From NCBI RefSeq assembly GCF_039908635.1, contig NZ_CP150918.1, positions 4,542,001-4,606,000 on the forward strand: DNA of 64,000 nt, read 5' to 3'. A model generated the notes under the pieces. That model worked only from the letters and a program-made list of their open reading frames with translations. It made no database searches and was not told where the DNA came from. This DNA comes from Pseudomonas purpurea. Lineage in GTDB: Bacteria > Pseudomonadota > Gammaproteobacteria > Pseudomonadales > Pseudomonadaceae. A program made the translations under genes and the position numbers. This document shows positions 55,913 to 63,286 of this stretch, one piece after another; within the stretch, counting starts at the first letter, position 1, and each line of letters begins with the position of its first letter.

Positions 55913-58459
55913 TCAACCTGCCTGTTCAGCCTTGTAAGTGGAGTCGGCGAGGGTGTCCGCCGTGCAGCGCAAGTCACCGATCATCAACACATCCTGCTCG
56001 ACGCGGGCCTTGCTCGGGTCGAGACGGAACTGGCACAGCAACTGATTGCCATGACGCACTTCCAGGGTCGGCGAACCGGCGTTCATTTCCATGGAGAAGA
56101 ACCCGTCGACTTCACTCACCCCACGACTGGCGTGGTTGATGATGTGATGGCCTCTAAGTGGCTGACCCTGCGGGTCGAGCAAACGACCGAGCACGGTCAG
56201 GGTTCGCATTACGCGGACCTTGCGATACTCCACGCCACCCTTGTTCAGGTGATAGCTCGTTCGGGCCGGCTGGATGGTGGCGGCCGGCACATGGTTGCCT
56301 TCGAAGTCGAAGCTCACGGAGCTGCTCTTGTAGGCCGTGATTGGCACAAAGTTGCGCCCCGGACGCAGGGCCGTGCTGCCACCGCTCAAGTCGTCGGCGC
56401 GCAAGGCGATTTCATCCACGTCCGACTCCACATCGATAATCATTCCAGCACCCTGCCCATTGTGCTGGCTGGTGAGGGCCATTGTCTGACCGCCCACGGC
56501 GAAGGTGCTGTTCAGGTTCAAGCCGCCGGTGAAGTCGCCGCTGTAAGAGGAGCGCTGGACAAAGGCGTCACCCATCAGTGTGTCCGTCATGAAGTTCGCG
56601 GTGCCGGACACGCCCACACCGTAAGTGTCGGTAATGCCGGTGGCCGAGACGCTTTGCAGCACATGGTTTTGCAGGTCTTTGCGGTAAGTCAGCGATGCAT
56701 TGTTATCCCGCCCGCCATCGCGTGAAGTACGCGAACCAATGCTGCCGGAGATGTGCTCCCCCGGCGCCCCAAGGGCCAGGCTGACGCTCAGGTCCACACC
56801 ACGGTTACGGTCATTACCGCTGCTGACACTGCCCGGTCGATCAAACACGGTAAATCGCCAGTTGGCATCGCTGCCAAACAGGTTGCCGCGCTGGCTCCAG
56901 CCCAGGTCCAGGCCCATGCCTTCGACGTTACCTTCACTGTGGGATACGCGGGCGTTGAGCGAGGTGCGCTGGTTCAAACGATGACTCACCGACAACGACG
57001 AATTGCTGGCCTGGCCGTTGTAGACGTTGCGCTGGCGAATACGCGTGCCGTCCGGCAGGGTTTCGTAGGTGTTGCGCGTGTCCAGCCAACTGCGGTTGTG
57101 GCTGGCAACCACGTTGCCCGAGCTATAGCTGTATAGCCCTTGCACATCGAGGCCGGTGCCCTGGTTCTGAGTCTGATAGATGTTGGCAAACACGCTGGCG
57201 TTGTTGGCCATCGTCCAGTCGACCGAGGTGCCCAATTGCAACGCGTCACGAACCTGACGCCCCGAGACCCCAAGGATCACGCGTGGGTGCAACAGGAAGT
57301 TGAACGCGGCACCGGCCGTCATGTCGCCCTCGGCATGCTCCTCCCAGTTACTCAGCAGTTTGCTTTCCCGACCGGCAAACAGGTTATAGCGCCAACGTTC
57401 ATCGTGGTTGCGCCAGTTGTTGGGCTTGTAGACCAGCTCCTGAGTGCTGGAGGTTATCTGGCCGTCTTCGATCAGGCGTATTTCGACTTCATAAATACCA
57501 CCGGGCAATGGCCGGGTATCGAGGGTCTGCAAACCGGCGGGCACCGGTTGCGTGTTGATCAGCAGACCATTGCGATAGATCTCCACCGACCCCAGACGAT
57601 TGGCCGTGACGTAAATCGGGTAGACGCTGGGTGTGGGGTTGTTGACCGCCAGGCTGTCGGAGCTGCCGTACATCACGCCGATCGCCGTATCCGGGCTGGC
57701 GCCAAATGCACGCGGCTGACGACTCAAGCCCTCGGAGTTGGGCGTGAAATAACCCAGGCGCACAAAGGTGCCTTGCAATTCTCGCTGGCTGTAGAGTTCG
57801 TATACCGCGTGATAGAGCTTGTCATCCTCCCCCCCCAAGCGTGCCAGTTGCATATTCACGCTTTGGGTCCAGTTGCCCAGGCTGGCGCTGGCCTCCAGGC
57901 CATAACGGCCGCCCAGGTCCTGCCCTTGCCCACCGTTGAGGTTCAACTGGTTGTGCACGATCAAGCCGCTGCTGCCGCCTTCGGGTAACGCGTAATGGCG
58001 TTTGGTTTCAGTGTCGCGCTCGGCGTTTTCAGTGACAATCGATACCAGCGACTTAGCCAGGTTGTAATGCACGGCCAGCATCTGCTCTGGGCAACTGCCT
58101 TCGCAGGCGCCCAGGGCCACGCCTTTTTGCAAATAAGCCGACCATATTTCACGTTCATTGGCCTGGAAGCGACTGTCACTGGTATCGGTGAATTCGAGCA
58201 AGGTGATGCGATCATCGCGCGTTAACACAATCATCGCCTCACCGAGCATTTGTTGATCAAGTTCCATCCGAACAGCCAGCGGCACGTCGAAGAAGTGCTC
58301 CTCGAAATCCGCAGGCAAACCTTTGGCTTGAGCGAGCAAACCTCGGGGAGTTGTACTGTCTTTAGTAGGTGCCGCTAATGCACTTGCACTTGCACTTGCA
58401 CTTGCACTTACACACGCACACAAAACAAGCGCAGCCGCGATGGGCGTCATCGGGAACAT
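55913..58459 (-). CDS. Outer-membrane usher (CS1/CfaC type)
   Basis: About 848 residues. The usher forms the barrel that secretes and assembles fimbrial subunits. Visible landmarks: signal peptide with a run of Ser-Ala repeats, an N-terminal periplasmic domain with GACEGSCPEQ (possible disulphide), a beta-barrel rich in SVSLALGAPG-like strands, a plug-like region near GLQTLDTRPLPGGIYEVEIR, and C-terminal periplasmic domain with a TLTVLGRLLDPQGQPLRG motif. ATG at 58459 and 58450 and TTG at 58474 are all possible starts; none has a good ribosome site, so expression may depend on coupling or on the hairpins upstream. Confidence 0.87.
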   Translation of the reverse strand: MFPMTPIAAALVLCACVSASASASASALAAPTKDSTTPRGLLAQAKGLPADFEEHFFDVPLAVRMELDQQMLGEAMIVLTRDDRITLLEFTDTSDSRFQANEREIWSAYLQKGVALGACEGSCPEQMLAVHYNLAKSLVSIVTENAERDTETKRHYALPEGGSSGLIVHNQLNLNGGQGQDLGGRYGLEASASLGNWTQSVNMQLARLGGEDDKLYHAVYELYSQRELQGTFVRLGYFTPNSEGLSRQPRAFGASPDTAIGVMYGSSDSLAVNNPTPSVYPIYVTANRLGSVEIYRNGLLINTQPVPAGLQTLDTRPLPGGIYEVEIRLIEDGQITSSTQELVYKPNNWRNHDERWRYNLFAGRESKLLSNWEEHAEGDMTAGAAFNFLLHPRVILGVSGRQVRDALQLGTSVDWTMANNASVFANIYQTQNQGTGLDVQGLYSYSSGNVVASHNRSWLDTRNTYETLPDGTRIRQRNVYNGQASNSSLSVSHRLNQRTSLNARVSHSEGNVEGMGLDLGWSQRGNLFGSDANWRFTVFDRPGSVSSGNDRNRGVDLSVSLALGAPGEHISGSIGSRTSRDGGRDNNASLTYRKDLQNHVLQSVSATGITDTYGVGVSGTANFMTDTLMGDAFVQRSSYSGDFTGGLNLNSTFAVGGQTMALTSQHNGQGAGMIIDVESDVDEIALRADDLSGGSTALRPGRNFVPITAYKSSSVSFDFEGNHVPAATIQPARTSYHLNKGGVEYRKVRVMRTLTVLGRLLDPQGQPLRGHHIINHASRGVSEVDGFFSMEMNAGSPTLEVRHGNQLLCQFRLDPSKARVEQDVLMIGDLRCTADTLADSTYKAEQAG
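58381..58410. repeat. Hexanucleotide tandem repeat in the usher signal peptide
   Basis: CACTTG repeated four times plus CACTTA (plus strand), coding for alternating Ser-Ala on the minus strand near the signal peptide C-terminus. Being six bases long, changes in copy number keep the frame and vary the length by two residues. Confidence 0.85.
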
Positions 58460-58472
58460 GAACTGAATACTC

Positions 58473-58487
58473 AAGTTTCGGAAACTT
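58473..58487. promoter_or_regulatory. Perfect 7-1-7 palindrome just before the usher gene
   Basis: AAGTTTC-G-GAAACTT lies 14 bases upstream of the preferred usher ATG. It could be a small RNA hairpin that hides the translation start, or an operator. Function is inference. Confidence 0.5.
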
Positions 58488-58500
58488 AAAAAGATCCGAC

Positions 58501-58522
58501 AGGCCGCCGATAACGGCGACCT
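58501..58522 (-). terminator. Hairpin after the major pilin gene (partial terminator)
   Basis: On the minus strand AGGTCGCCG-TTAT-CGGCGGCCT makes a 9-bp stem (one G-T pair), with CTTTTT about eight bases further. It lies between the major subunit and usher genes, a usual place for a stem that lets pilin mRNA exceed usher mRNA. Confidence 0.65.
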
Positions 58523-58558
58523 TTCGGTTTACACCATCAAGCAATTAACGCGGGTAAA

Positions 58559-59068
58559 TCACGGTTTCATAACAGGTTCATAGACGACGGTAAAAACTCC
58601 GGCAAAATCCCCTGTTTGCGCGGCAGTCGGCGTGGAGGTTCTGATCGTCATTGTGCGCTGCACGCCGGCGACGGAGTCCGTTTCGTTGACGATTTCCTCA
58701 GATTTATCAGTCAACTCAACACTGCCCATGGAAACCGTCATCGGAATACCGCTAGTGCCGTTGTAGAGAGTCGCAGCAGCCTGACCACCCTCGATGAAAG
58801 CATTAATTGCACCTTTTGCATCGGTGTGCTTGAGGTTATGAACGGCACTCACCGGTTGAAAACCGGCACTGCTGTCGTTGCTATTGACCAAGCGAATTTC
58901 CAGGTCCTTACCGAAGTCAGGATTTTGCGGCGCAACGTTAAATGTAGCGGTCGGAATGAACGTACGTACGTTAATAGTTTGCGAGATCGGCTCAACAGCA
59001 AATGCCAGAGAAGAATTCAGTGCCAAAACCGCCAGCGGGGTTACGATTGCAAATTTCTTGAACATCAT
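58559..59068 (-). CDS. Major fimbrial subunit (CS1/CblA type)
   Basis: A 169-residue exported protein (FAIVTPLAVLALNSSLAFAVEP signal region). The mature N-terminus PISQTINVRTFIPTATFNV is the donor strand and adjacent strand of CS1/CblA-type pilins, the C-terminus ends GVFTVVYEPVMKP. It has no Cys, as usual for alpha-type fimbriae. The first gene of the operon, followed by a partial terminator, so it should be the most abundant product. The base composition of this gene and the upstream region is lower in GC than the core genome, a sign of possible acquisition. ATG at 59068 or 59065; AGG upstream. Confidence 0.86.
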   Translation of the reverse strand: MMFKKFAIVTPLAVLALNSSLAFAVEPISQTINVRTFIPTATFNVAPQNPDFGKDLEIRLVNSNDSSAGFQPVSAVHNLKHTDAKGAINAFIEGGQAAATLYNGTSGIPMTVSMGSVELTDKSEEIVNETDSVAGVQRTMTIRTSTPTAAQTGDFAGVFTVVYEPVMKP

Positions 59069-59554
59069 TCGATACCTGTCTTTTCAATAAGAATTGGGTC
59101 ATTGAAAGTTACAACAAAGCGAAGATCAATCAGGCACCTTGATAGCACTTTGTCTCAACTTTCAACGCCGCAATAATCGGGTAATTCCTATAGAAAGTAA
59201 GTAGGCAAATTCCGAAGAGACTGTAGCTAGAGCGCCACAAGCCTGGTATGACAAAACCTGAAATATCAAAAAAAGCTGTTACCAACCGTAAGAGTCAGAC
59301 TACAAACAGACGCAATAGAAAAACAATACAGAATATGGACCCACGTTGTGTCCGTAAGACCTGTACCACACAACTAGCAAACACAGGCCAATACCAAACC
59401 ATTAGAGAGTTAACACTAATTTTCAAACACGCATCGGATTTAAAACCTGCAAATAATTGATACTGAAAACAGCCTGGCACTTGTCCGGGAACGGCATGCC
59501 CCTTCCGCCACTTTTTGCATCCGACCGTTGGTCCTCGGACCTTGCTTTTTTGCA
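59069..59554. other. AT-rich intergenic region upstream of the fimbrial operon
   Basis: About 490 bases of clearly lower GC than the rest of the window. It must hold the promoter of the fimbrial operon (minus strand) and possibly binding sites for H-NS-like (MvaT) proteins, which prefer such DNA. A small palindrome GGTCC-TC-GGACC lies at 59530-59541 before TTGCTTTTTT. No gene or clear promoter can be supported. Confidence 0.55.
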
Positions 59555-59577
59555 AAGATATATCTTAAGTTGTATCT
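59555..59577 (+). promoter_or_regulatory. Candidate PadR/YqjI operator
   Basis: AAGATATATCTT is a perfect 12-bp palindrome at 59555-59566, followed by a second TATCT at 59573-59577. It lies 22-44 bases before the PadR-type gene, suitable for autorepression. Confidence 0.6.
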
Positions 59578-59598
59578 AAACACGACGAGAGAACGAAA

Positions 59599-60177
59599 AT
59601 GAGAGACCATCATTCCCACCGCGAACACGTCGACAGCCGCGATGGCTTCGAAAAACGCCCTGGCCCCGGCCGTGAACGCGGCGGTCGCGGCCCCCGGGTA
59701 TTCGCCCCCGGTGACCTGAAATTACTGCTGCTGGCGCTGATCGCCGAACAGCCGTGCCACGGCTACGACCTGATCCGCCAGATCGAAAGCATGTTCGACG
59801 GCGCCTACAGCCCCAGCCCCGGCGTGATCTACCCGACCCTGACGTTCCTGGAAGAAAGCGAAATGATTCTGGGCGACGCCGATGGCGGAAAAAAACGCTA
59901 CAGCATCACCGACGCCGGACGTCTGTCTTTAACGGACCAGGCGATTGCCCTGGACGGCGTGCGCATGCGCATCGAAGTCAGCAAGCGTTCGTTGCGCGGC
60001 CACGACCGCCCCGCCGAAATTCACGAAGCGGTGCACAACCTGCGCCACGCCCTGCAAATGCATCACGGTCGCTGGAGCGCCGAAGAGATTCTTCGGGTAC
60101 GCGACCTGCTCAACAACACCGCCAAAGCCATCGTCGATGGCCCCTCCCCACTCGCGGCACAGGAGAACGCCGAATGA
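59599..60177 (+). CDS. PadR-type metal-responsive repressor (YqjI-like)
   Basis: 192 residues. The N-terminus is rich in His (RDHHSHREHVDSRDG) and Gly/Arg, like E. coli YqjI, in which a His-rich N-terminal extension binds nickel. The winged helix-turn-helix has LLLALIAEQPCHGYDLIRQI and SPSPGVIYPTLTFLEE, the PadR signature. The gene overlaps the following siderophore-interacting reductase by 4 bp, the same gene pair as yqjI-yqjH in E. coli, where YqjI represses the reductase and nickel relieves repression. The palindrome upstream is a plausible operator. The metal is inference. Confidence 0.85.
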   Translation: MRDHHSHREHVDSRDGFEKRPGPGRERGGRGPRVFAPGDLKLLLLALIAEQPCHGYDLIRQIESMFDGAYSPSPGVIYPTLTFLEESEMILGDADGGKKRYSITDAGRLSLTDQAIALDGVRMRIEVSKRSLRGHDRPAEIHEAVHNLRHALQMHHGRWSAEEILRVRDLLNNTAKAIVDGPSPLAAQENAE

Positions 60178-60960
60178 ATTCAGTGAACGTGCAAACCATC
60201 CACCGCGTCAGCCACGAAATCAAACGCCGGCGCCTGGAAGTACTGCGCGTGGTCGACCTGACCCCGCGCATGCGCCGCATCACCCTCGGCGGGCCAGCAT
60301 TGGCCGGGTTTGTCAGCGTGGGCACCGACGACCATGTGAAGTTGTTGTTCCCACAGACCGCCGAAGAACAGGGCCGCGCTGGAAACCCTGGTGATCGGCG
60401 CGGGCAAGGACAACGGCCCGATGCCCGCCATGCGCGACTACACCCCGCGCCGCTACGACCTGAACACCCTGGAACTGGACATCGACTTCGTGCTGCACGG
60501 CGACGGCCCTGCCTCGACCTGGGCCGAACAGGCCAAACCCGGTCAACACCTGCACATCGCCGGGCCACGGGGTTCGATGGTGGTACCGGATGTCTTCGAC
60601 AGCTACTTATTGATCGGCGACGAAACCGCCCTCCCGGCCATTGCCCGTCGTCTCGAAGGGCTGGCCGCCAACCGGCGCGCGCTGGTGGTGGTGGAAATCG
60701 AGAACGGCGCTGAACAGCAAATCCTCGAAAGTCAGGCAGAGGTCAAGATGATCTGGGTCTTGCGCGAAACGGGTCAGAACCACCTGCTGACGACCGTGCA
60801 ACAGCTGTCAATGCCGAGCGGCGAGTTGTATGCATGGATCGCAACGGAATCCAGAGTCTCACGGCAGATCCGTCGCGTGCTGCTGGACGAGAAGGGTTTG
60901 AATCAGGATCAGGTGAAGGCCGTGGGCTACTGGAAGCTGGACGAAAGCGACGAAGAGTAA
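60174..60960 (+). pseudogene. YqjH-like siderophore-interacting ferric reductase with a frameshift
   Basis: An FAD-dependent reductase of the SIP family that uses NAD(P)H to release iron from ferric siderophores. Frame 1 gives RVVDLTPRMRRITLGGPAL and [12 protein letters not shown], then becomes nonsense; the rest ([50 protein letters not shown]) continues in another frame. Removing one G from GGG at 60371-60373 restores [17 protein letters not shown]. The start overlaps the PadR gene by 4 bp. RDYTPRRYD contains the flavin-binding R-x-Y-T-x-R. Restored length is about 261 residues, normal for the family. Error or true loss cannot be told from one sequence. Confidence 0.83.
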
Positions 60961-60971
60961 TCATCCATCCC

Positions 60972-61104
60972 CGTGGCGAGGGAGCTTGCTCCCGCTCGGC
61001 GGCGCAGCCGTCGTAAAACGGCTGATGCTATCTTCCTGATGCAACCTGAGTGAATGGTTTTGGGGTCGCTTCGCAACCCAGCGGGAGCAAGCTCCCTCGC
61101 CACG
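60972..61104. repeat. REPIN, GTGGCGAGGGAGC family
   Basis: CGTGGCGAGGGAGCTTGCTC (60972-60991) and inverted GCGGGAGCAAGCTCCCTCGC ending CCACG at 61104. The terminal base of each arm is changed in a compensating manner (C-G instead of T-A), keeping the pairing. It sits between convergent genes. Confidence 0.9.
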
Positions 61105-61121
61105 AAAGCAATATGGGATAG

Positions 61122-61775
61122 CTACGACCGCCCTTTCCAGCGGTCCAGCGCGACGACCACTAAAGCAATCGCCACAAACCCCAGCAAAATGCCCCCAGCG
61201 TTGATGAACACCTGGGGGTAACCGAGTTTTTCAACGTTAATGAACGGGTATTGATACAACCCCAGCAAATGCCCGCGCAGCAACGCGTAGGCGAAATACA
61301 CCAGTGGATAAATCACCCACACCGCGATATGCCGCAAACGCAATGTGCCCTTGGGCACACAGCACCACCAGTAGCCCAGAAACAGCAGCGGCATCACGTC
61401 GTGCAACAACTCATCGGCCAGAAACTGCCAACCCTGCGGGTGCCACAAATGCCGCAGCAACAGGTTGTACGCCAGGCCCACCACCGCGATGCTCACCGCA
61501 ATCGCGCTGCTGACCCAAGGCGTCAGGAAAAAACCTCGGGCCTTTGACGTTCGGCCCGTCAGCGCATGGCTGAGCACCACCGCCACCAGGGTGTTGGTCA
61601 ACACGGTAAAGAAACTGAAAAAGCTCACCAGCCCGCCGAGCAAACTCGCCCCGACGCTCCAGCGCCCGTAGAAAATCAGGTACAGCTGAATGCTCAACCC
61701 GACCCAGCCCAGCACCGCTGCCGCGGTAATGAAAGCGCGCATCCCCCGCGATCGGGCAACCGGCTCGGCGTGCAT
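61122..61775 (-). CDS. Pr6Pr family membrane protein
   Basis: A 217-residue integral membrane protein with about six hydrophobic helices (VLGWVGLSIQLYLIFYG, SFFSFFTVLTNTLVAVVL, LLHDVMPLLFLGYWWCCVP, WVIYPLVYFAYALLRGHLLG and others). The SFFTVLTN motif, the HD in LLHDVMP and the IYPLVYFAYALLRG segment are what I know as Pr6Pr/FAR-17a-related proteins. No function is established. It lies 9 bases downstream of a VF530-like gene on the same strand and is probably co-transcribed. Confidence 0.8.
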   Translation of the reverse strand: MHAEPVARSRGMRAFITAAAVLGWVGLSIQLYLIFYGRWSVGASLLGGLVSFFSFFTVLTNTLVAVVLSHALTGRTSKARGFFLTPWVSSAIAVSIAVVGLAYNLLLRHLWHPQGWQFLADELLHDVMPLLFLGYWWCCVPKGTLRLRHIAVWVIYPLVYFAYALLRGHLLGLYQYPFINVEKLGYPQVFINAGGILLGFVAIALVVVALDRWKGRS

Positions 61776-61784
61776 CGCGGCTCC

Positions 61785-62015
61785 TTACAGCGGACGTTTG
61801 GTGCGCATCAGCTTCACGTAGAGACGCTCGACCTTCTCCCGCGCCCACGGCGTTTTACGCAGGAACGTCAGGCTGGACTTGATGCTGGGGTCGCTCTTGA
61901 AGCAACGAATGTCGATCCGCTCGGCCAGCCCCGCCCACTCGTAGTGTTGAACCAACGCCGTGAGGATCTGTTCCAGCGTCACGCCGTGCAACGGGTTGGT
62001 GTTCTGTTCGGTCAT
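61785..62015 (-). CDS. VF530 family (DUF2132) small DNA-binding protein
   Basis: A 76-residue protein recognisable by [18 protein letters not shown] and [21 protein letters not shown], the conserved segments of VF530/DUF2132. A structure of this family suggested a DNA-binding fold; the cellular role is unknown. It is intact and leads the pair with the Pr6Pr gene. Confidence 0.9.
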   Translation of the reverse strand: MTEQNTNPLHGVTLEQILTALVQHYEWAGLAERIDIRCFKSDPSIKSSLTFLRKTPWAREKVERLYVKLMRTKRPL

Positions 62016-62272
62016 GCCAGGCCTTTGAGCGAAGTAGGAAAAGGAAGCCGCGCACCTTAGCCGAGGGTGTCGTCCGGTGGAAGGACCTTACGCAATGGCG
62101 TTCGTCAGGTGCGAACTTAACTGTAGGAGAGTTCCAGACGATCCGTCGCCGTTCGTACCACCCAGGCTGCGCACAAAAAAAACCTGAAACCTATACATAT
62201 GTACCGCACTTGGCCCTTTCGCCCCCTTCACGCTGGCGCCCTCTTGTTTCCTACAACAGATGGAGCCTTTTC

Positions 62273-63247
62273 GTGCACGGAATCCCTAGCCAATCCACTG
62301 CCTCAGTCATCCTCGACGAAATCCTGCAATACCGCCGACGCTTTTCAGCGGCCGACCAAGACCTTAGCGCAGAAAACCGACTTGTGCGGCACACCCAATT
62401 GCCGCGCATCGAAGCCTTCGTGGCCCAGAACCGGCCGATCGAGTTTGTGCTGCCGGCGTTCCCGGCCAAATCGCCGAACCCCAACAAGGTGCTGGGCGAA
62501 GTGCCGGACATGGCCGAAAAACTCTCGCTGACCTTCCTCAATGAGGTCTGCCGCACCATCCAGCAGCATTACGCCCCCGGCGCACGGCTGACGATCTGTT
62601 CCGACGGCCACGTATTTTCCGACCTGATCGGCGTTTCCGATGCCACCATCAACGTCTATCAGGACCAGATCAAGGCACTGATACGCGATGAAAACCTGCA
62701 ACACCTGGCGGTGCTGAACCTGGGTGACATTCAGGAGTTCTCACCCCTGATCGGCAACTACGATGCCCTGCGCGACACGCTTATCAAGGGCTATGCCGAC
62801 CCGCTGGACGCCATCCGCGATCAACTGATCAGCGACGAGGACGGCACCCGGTTGTACCGCGCCATTACCCGATTCCTGTTTGAAGACGGTTTGCTGCCGG
62901 ACTACCAGGGTTCCAAGACCGCGCTGCAACGCGACGCCCGGCAACGCGCCTACGGGGTGATCCAGAGCAGTTGGGCCTGGGGCAATTTGCTGGCCCGGTG
63001 CTTTCCCGACGCGATTCGGCTGTCGATCCACCCGCAACCGGCGTCGAGCCTGAAGATGGGCATCCACATGCTGCCGACCAAGGACGACTGGTTGACGCCA
63101 TGGCACGGCACCGCCGTGGAAATCGACGGCAGCTTCGTGCTGATGAAAAAGGCCGAAGCCCTGGAAATCAACGCCGAGCCGGTGTGGATCGATGGCGCTC
63201 ACAGCCATTACCAGGTCACCACCCAGCCACGCGCCGAAGTGGCCTGA
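62273..63247 (+). CDS. pvcA: Isonitrile (isocyanide) synthase
   Basis: About 324 residues. PvcA/IsnA enzymes turn the amino group of L-tyrosine or L-tryptophan into an isonitrile using ribulose-5-phosphate. Segments typical of the family are LPAFPAKSPNPNKVLG, TICSDGHVFSDLIGV, and IRLSIHPQP followed by GIHMLPTKDDWLTPWHG. The start is taken at GTG 62273 because GGAG lies seven bases upstream; the longer frame from 62210 has no support. It is followed within 40 bases by a dioxygenase gene of PvcB type, the canonical partner. Whether Tyr or Trp is the substrate cannot be told from the sequence alone. Confidence 0.9.
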   Translation: MHGIPSQSTASVILDEILQYRRRFSAADQDLSAENRLVRHTQLPRIEAFVAQNRPIEFVLPAFPAKSPNPNKVLGEVPDMAEKLSLTFLNEVCRTIQQHYAPGARLTICSDGHVFSDLIGVSDATINVYQDQIKALIRDENLQHLAVLNLGDIQEFSPLIGNYDALRDTLIKGYADPLDAIRDQLISDEDGTRLYRAITRFLFEDGLLPDYQGSKTALQRDARQRAYGVIQSSWAWGNLLARCFPDAIRLSIHPQPASSLKMGIHMLPTKDDWLTPWHGTAVEIDGSFVLMKKAEALEINAEPVWIDGAHSHYQVTTQPRAEVA

Positions 63248-63286
63248 CGGCCGCGTTCTCCCTGCCTATACGTCCGGTGAATCACC

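Noticed and set aside
58381..58410. CRISPR-like array
   Set aside because: The units are six bases, contiguous and inside a coding sequence, with no spacers.
59248..59460. 70-residue basic frame in the AT-rich region upstream of the fimbrial operon
   Set aside because: No ribosome site and composition of random AT-rich DNA.
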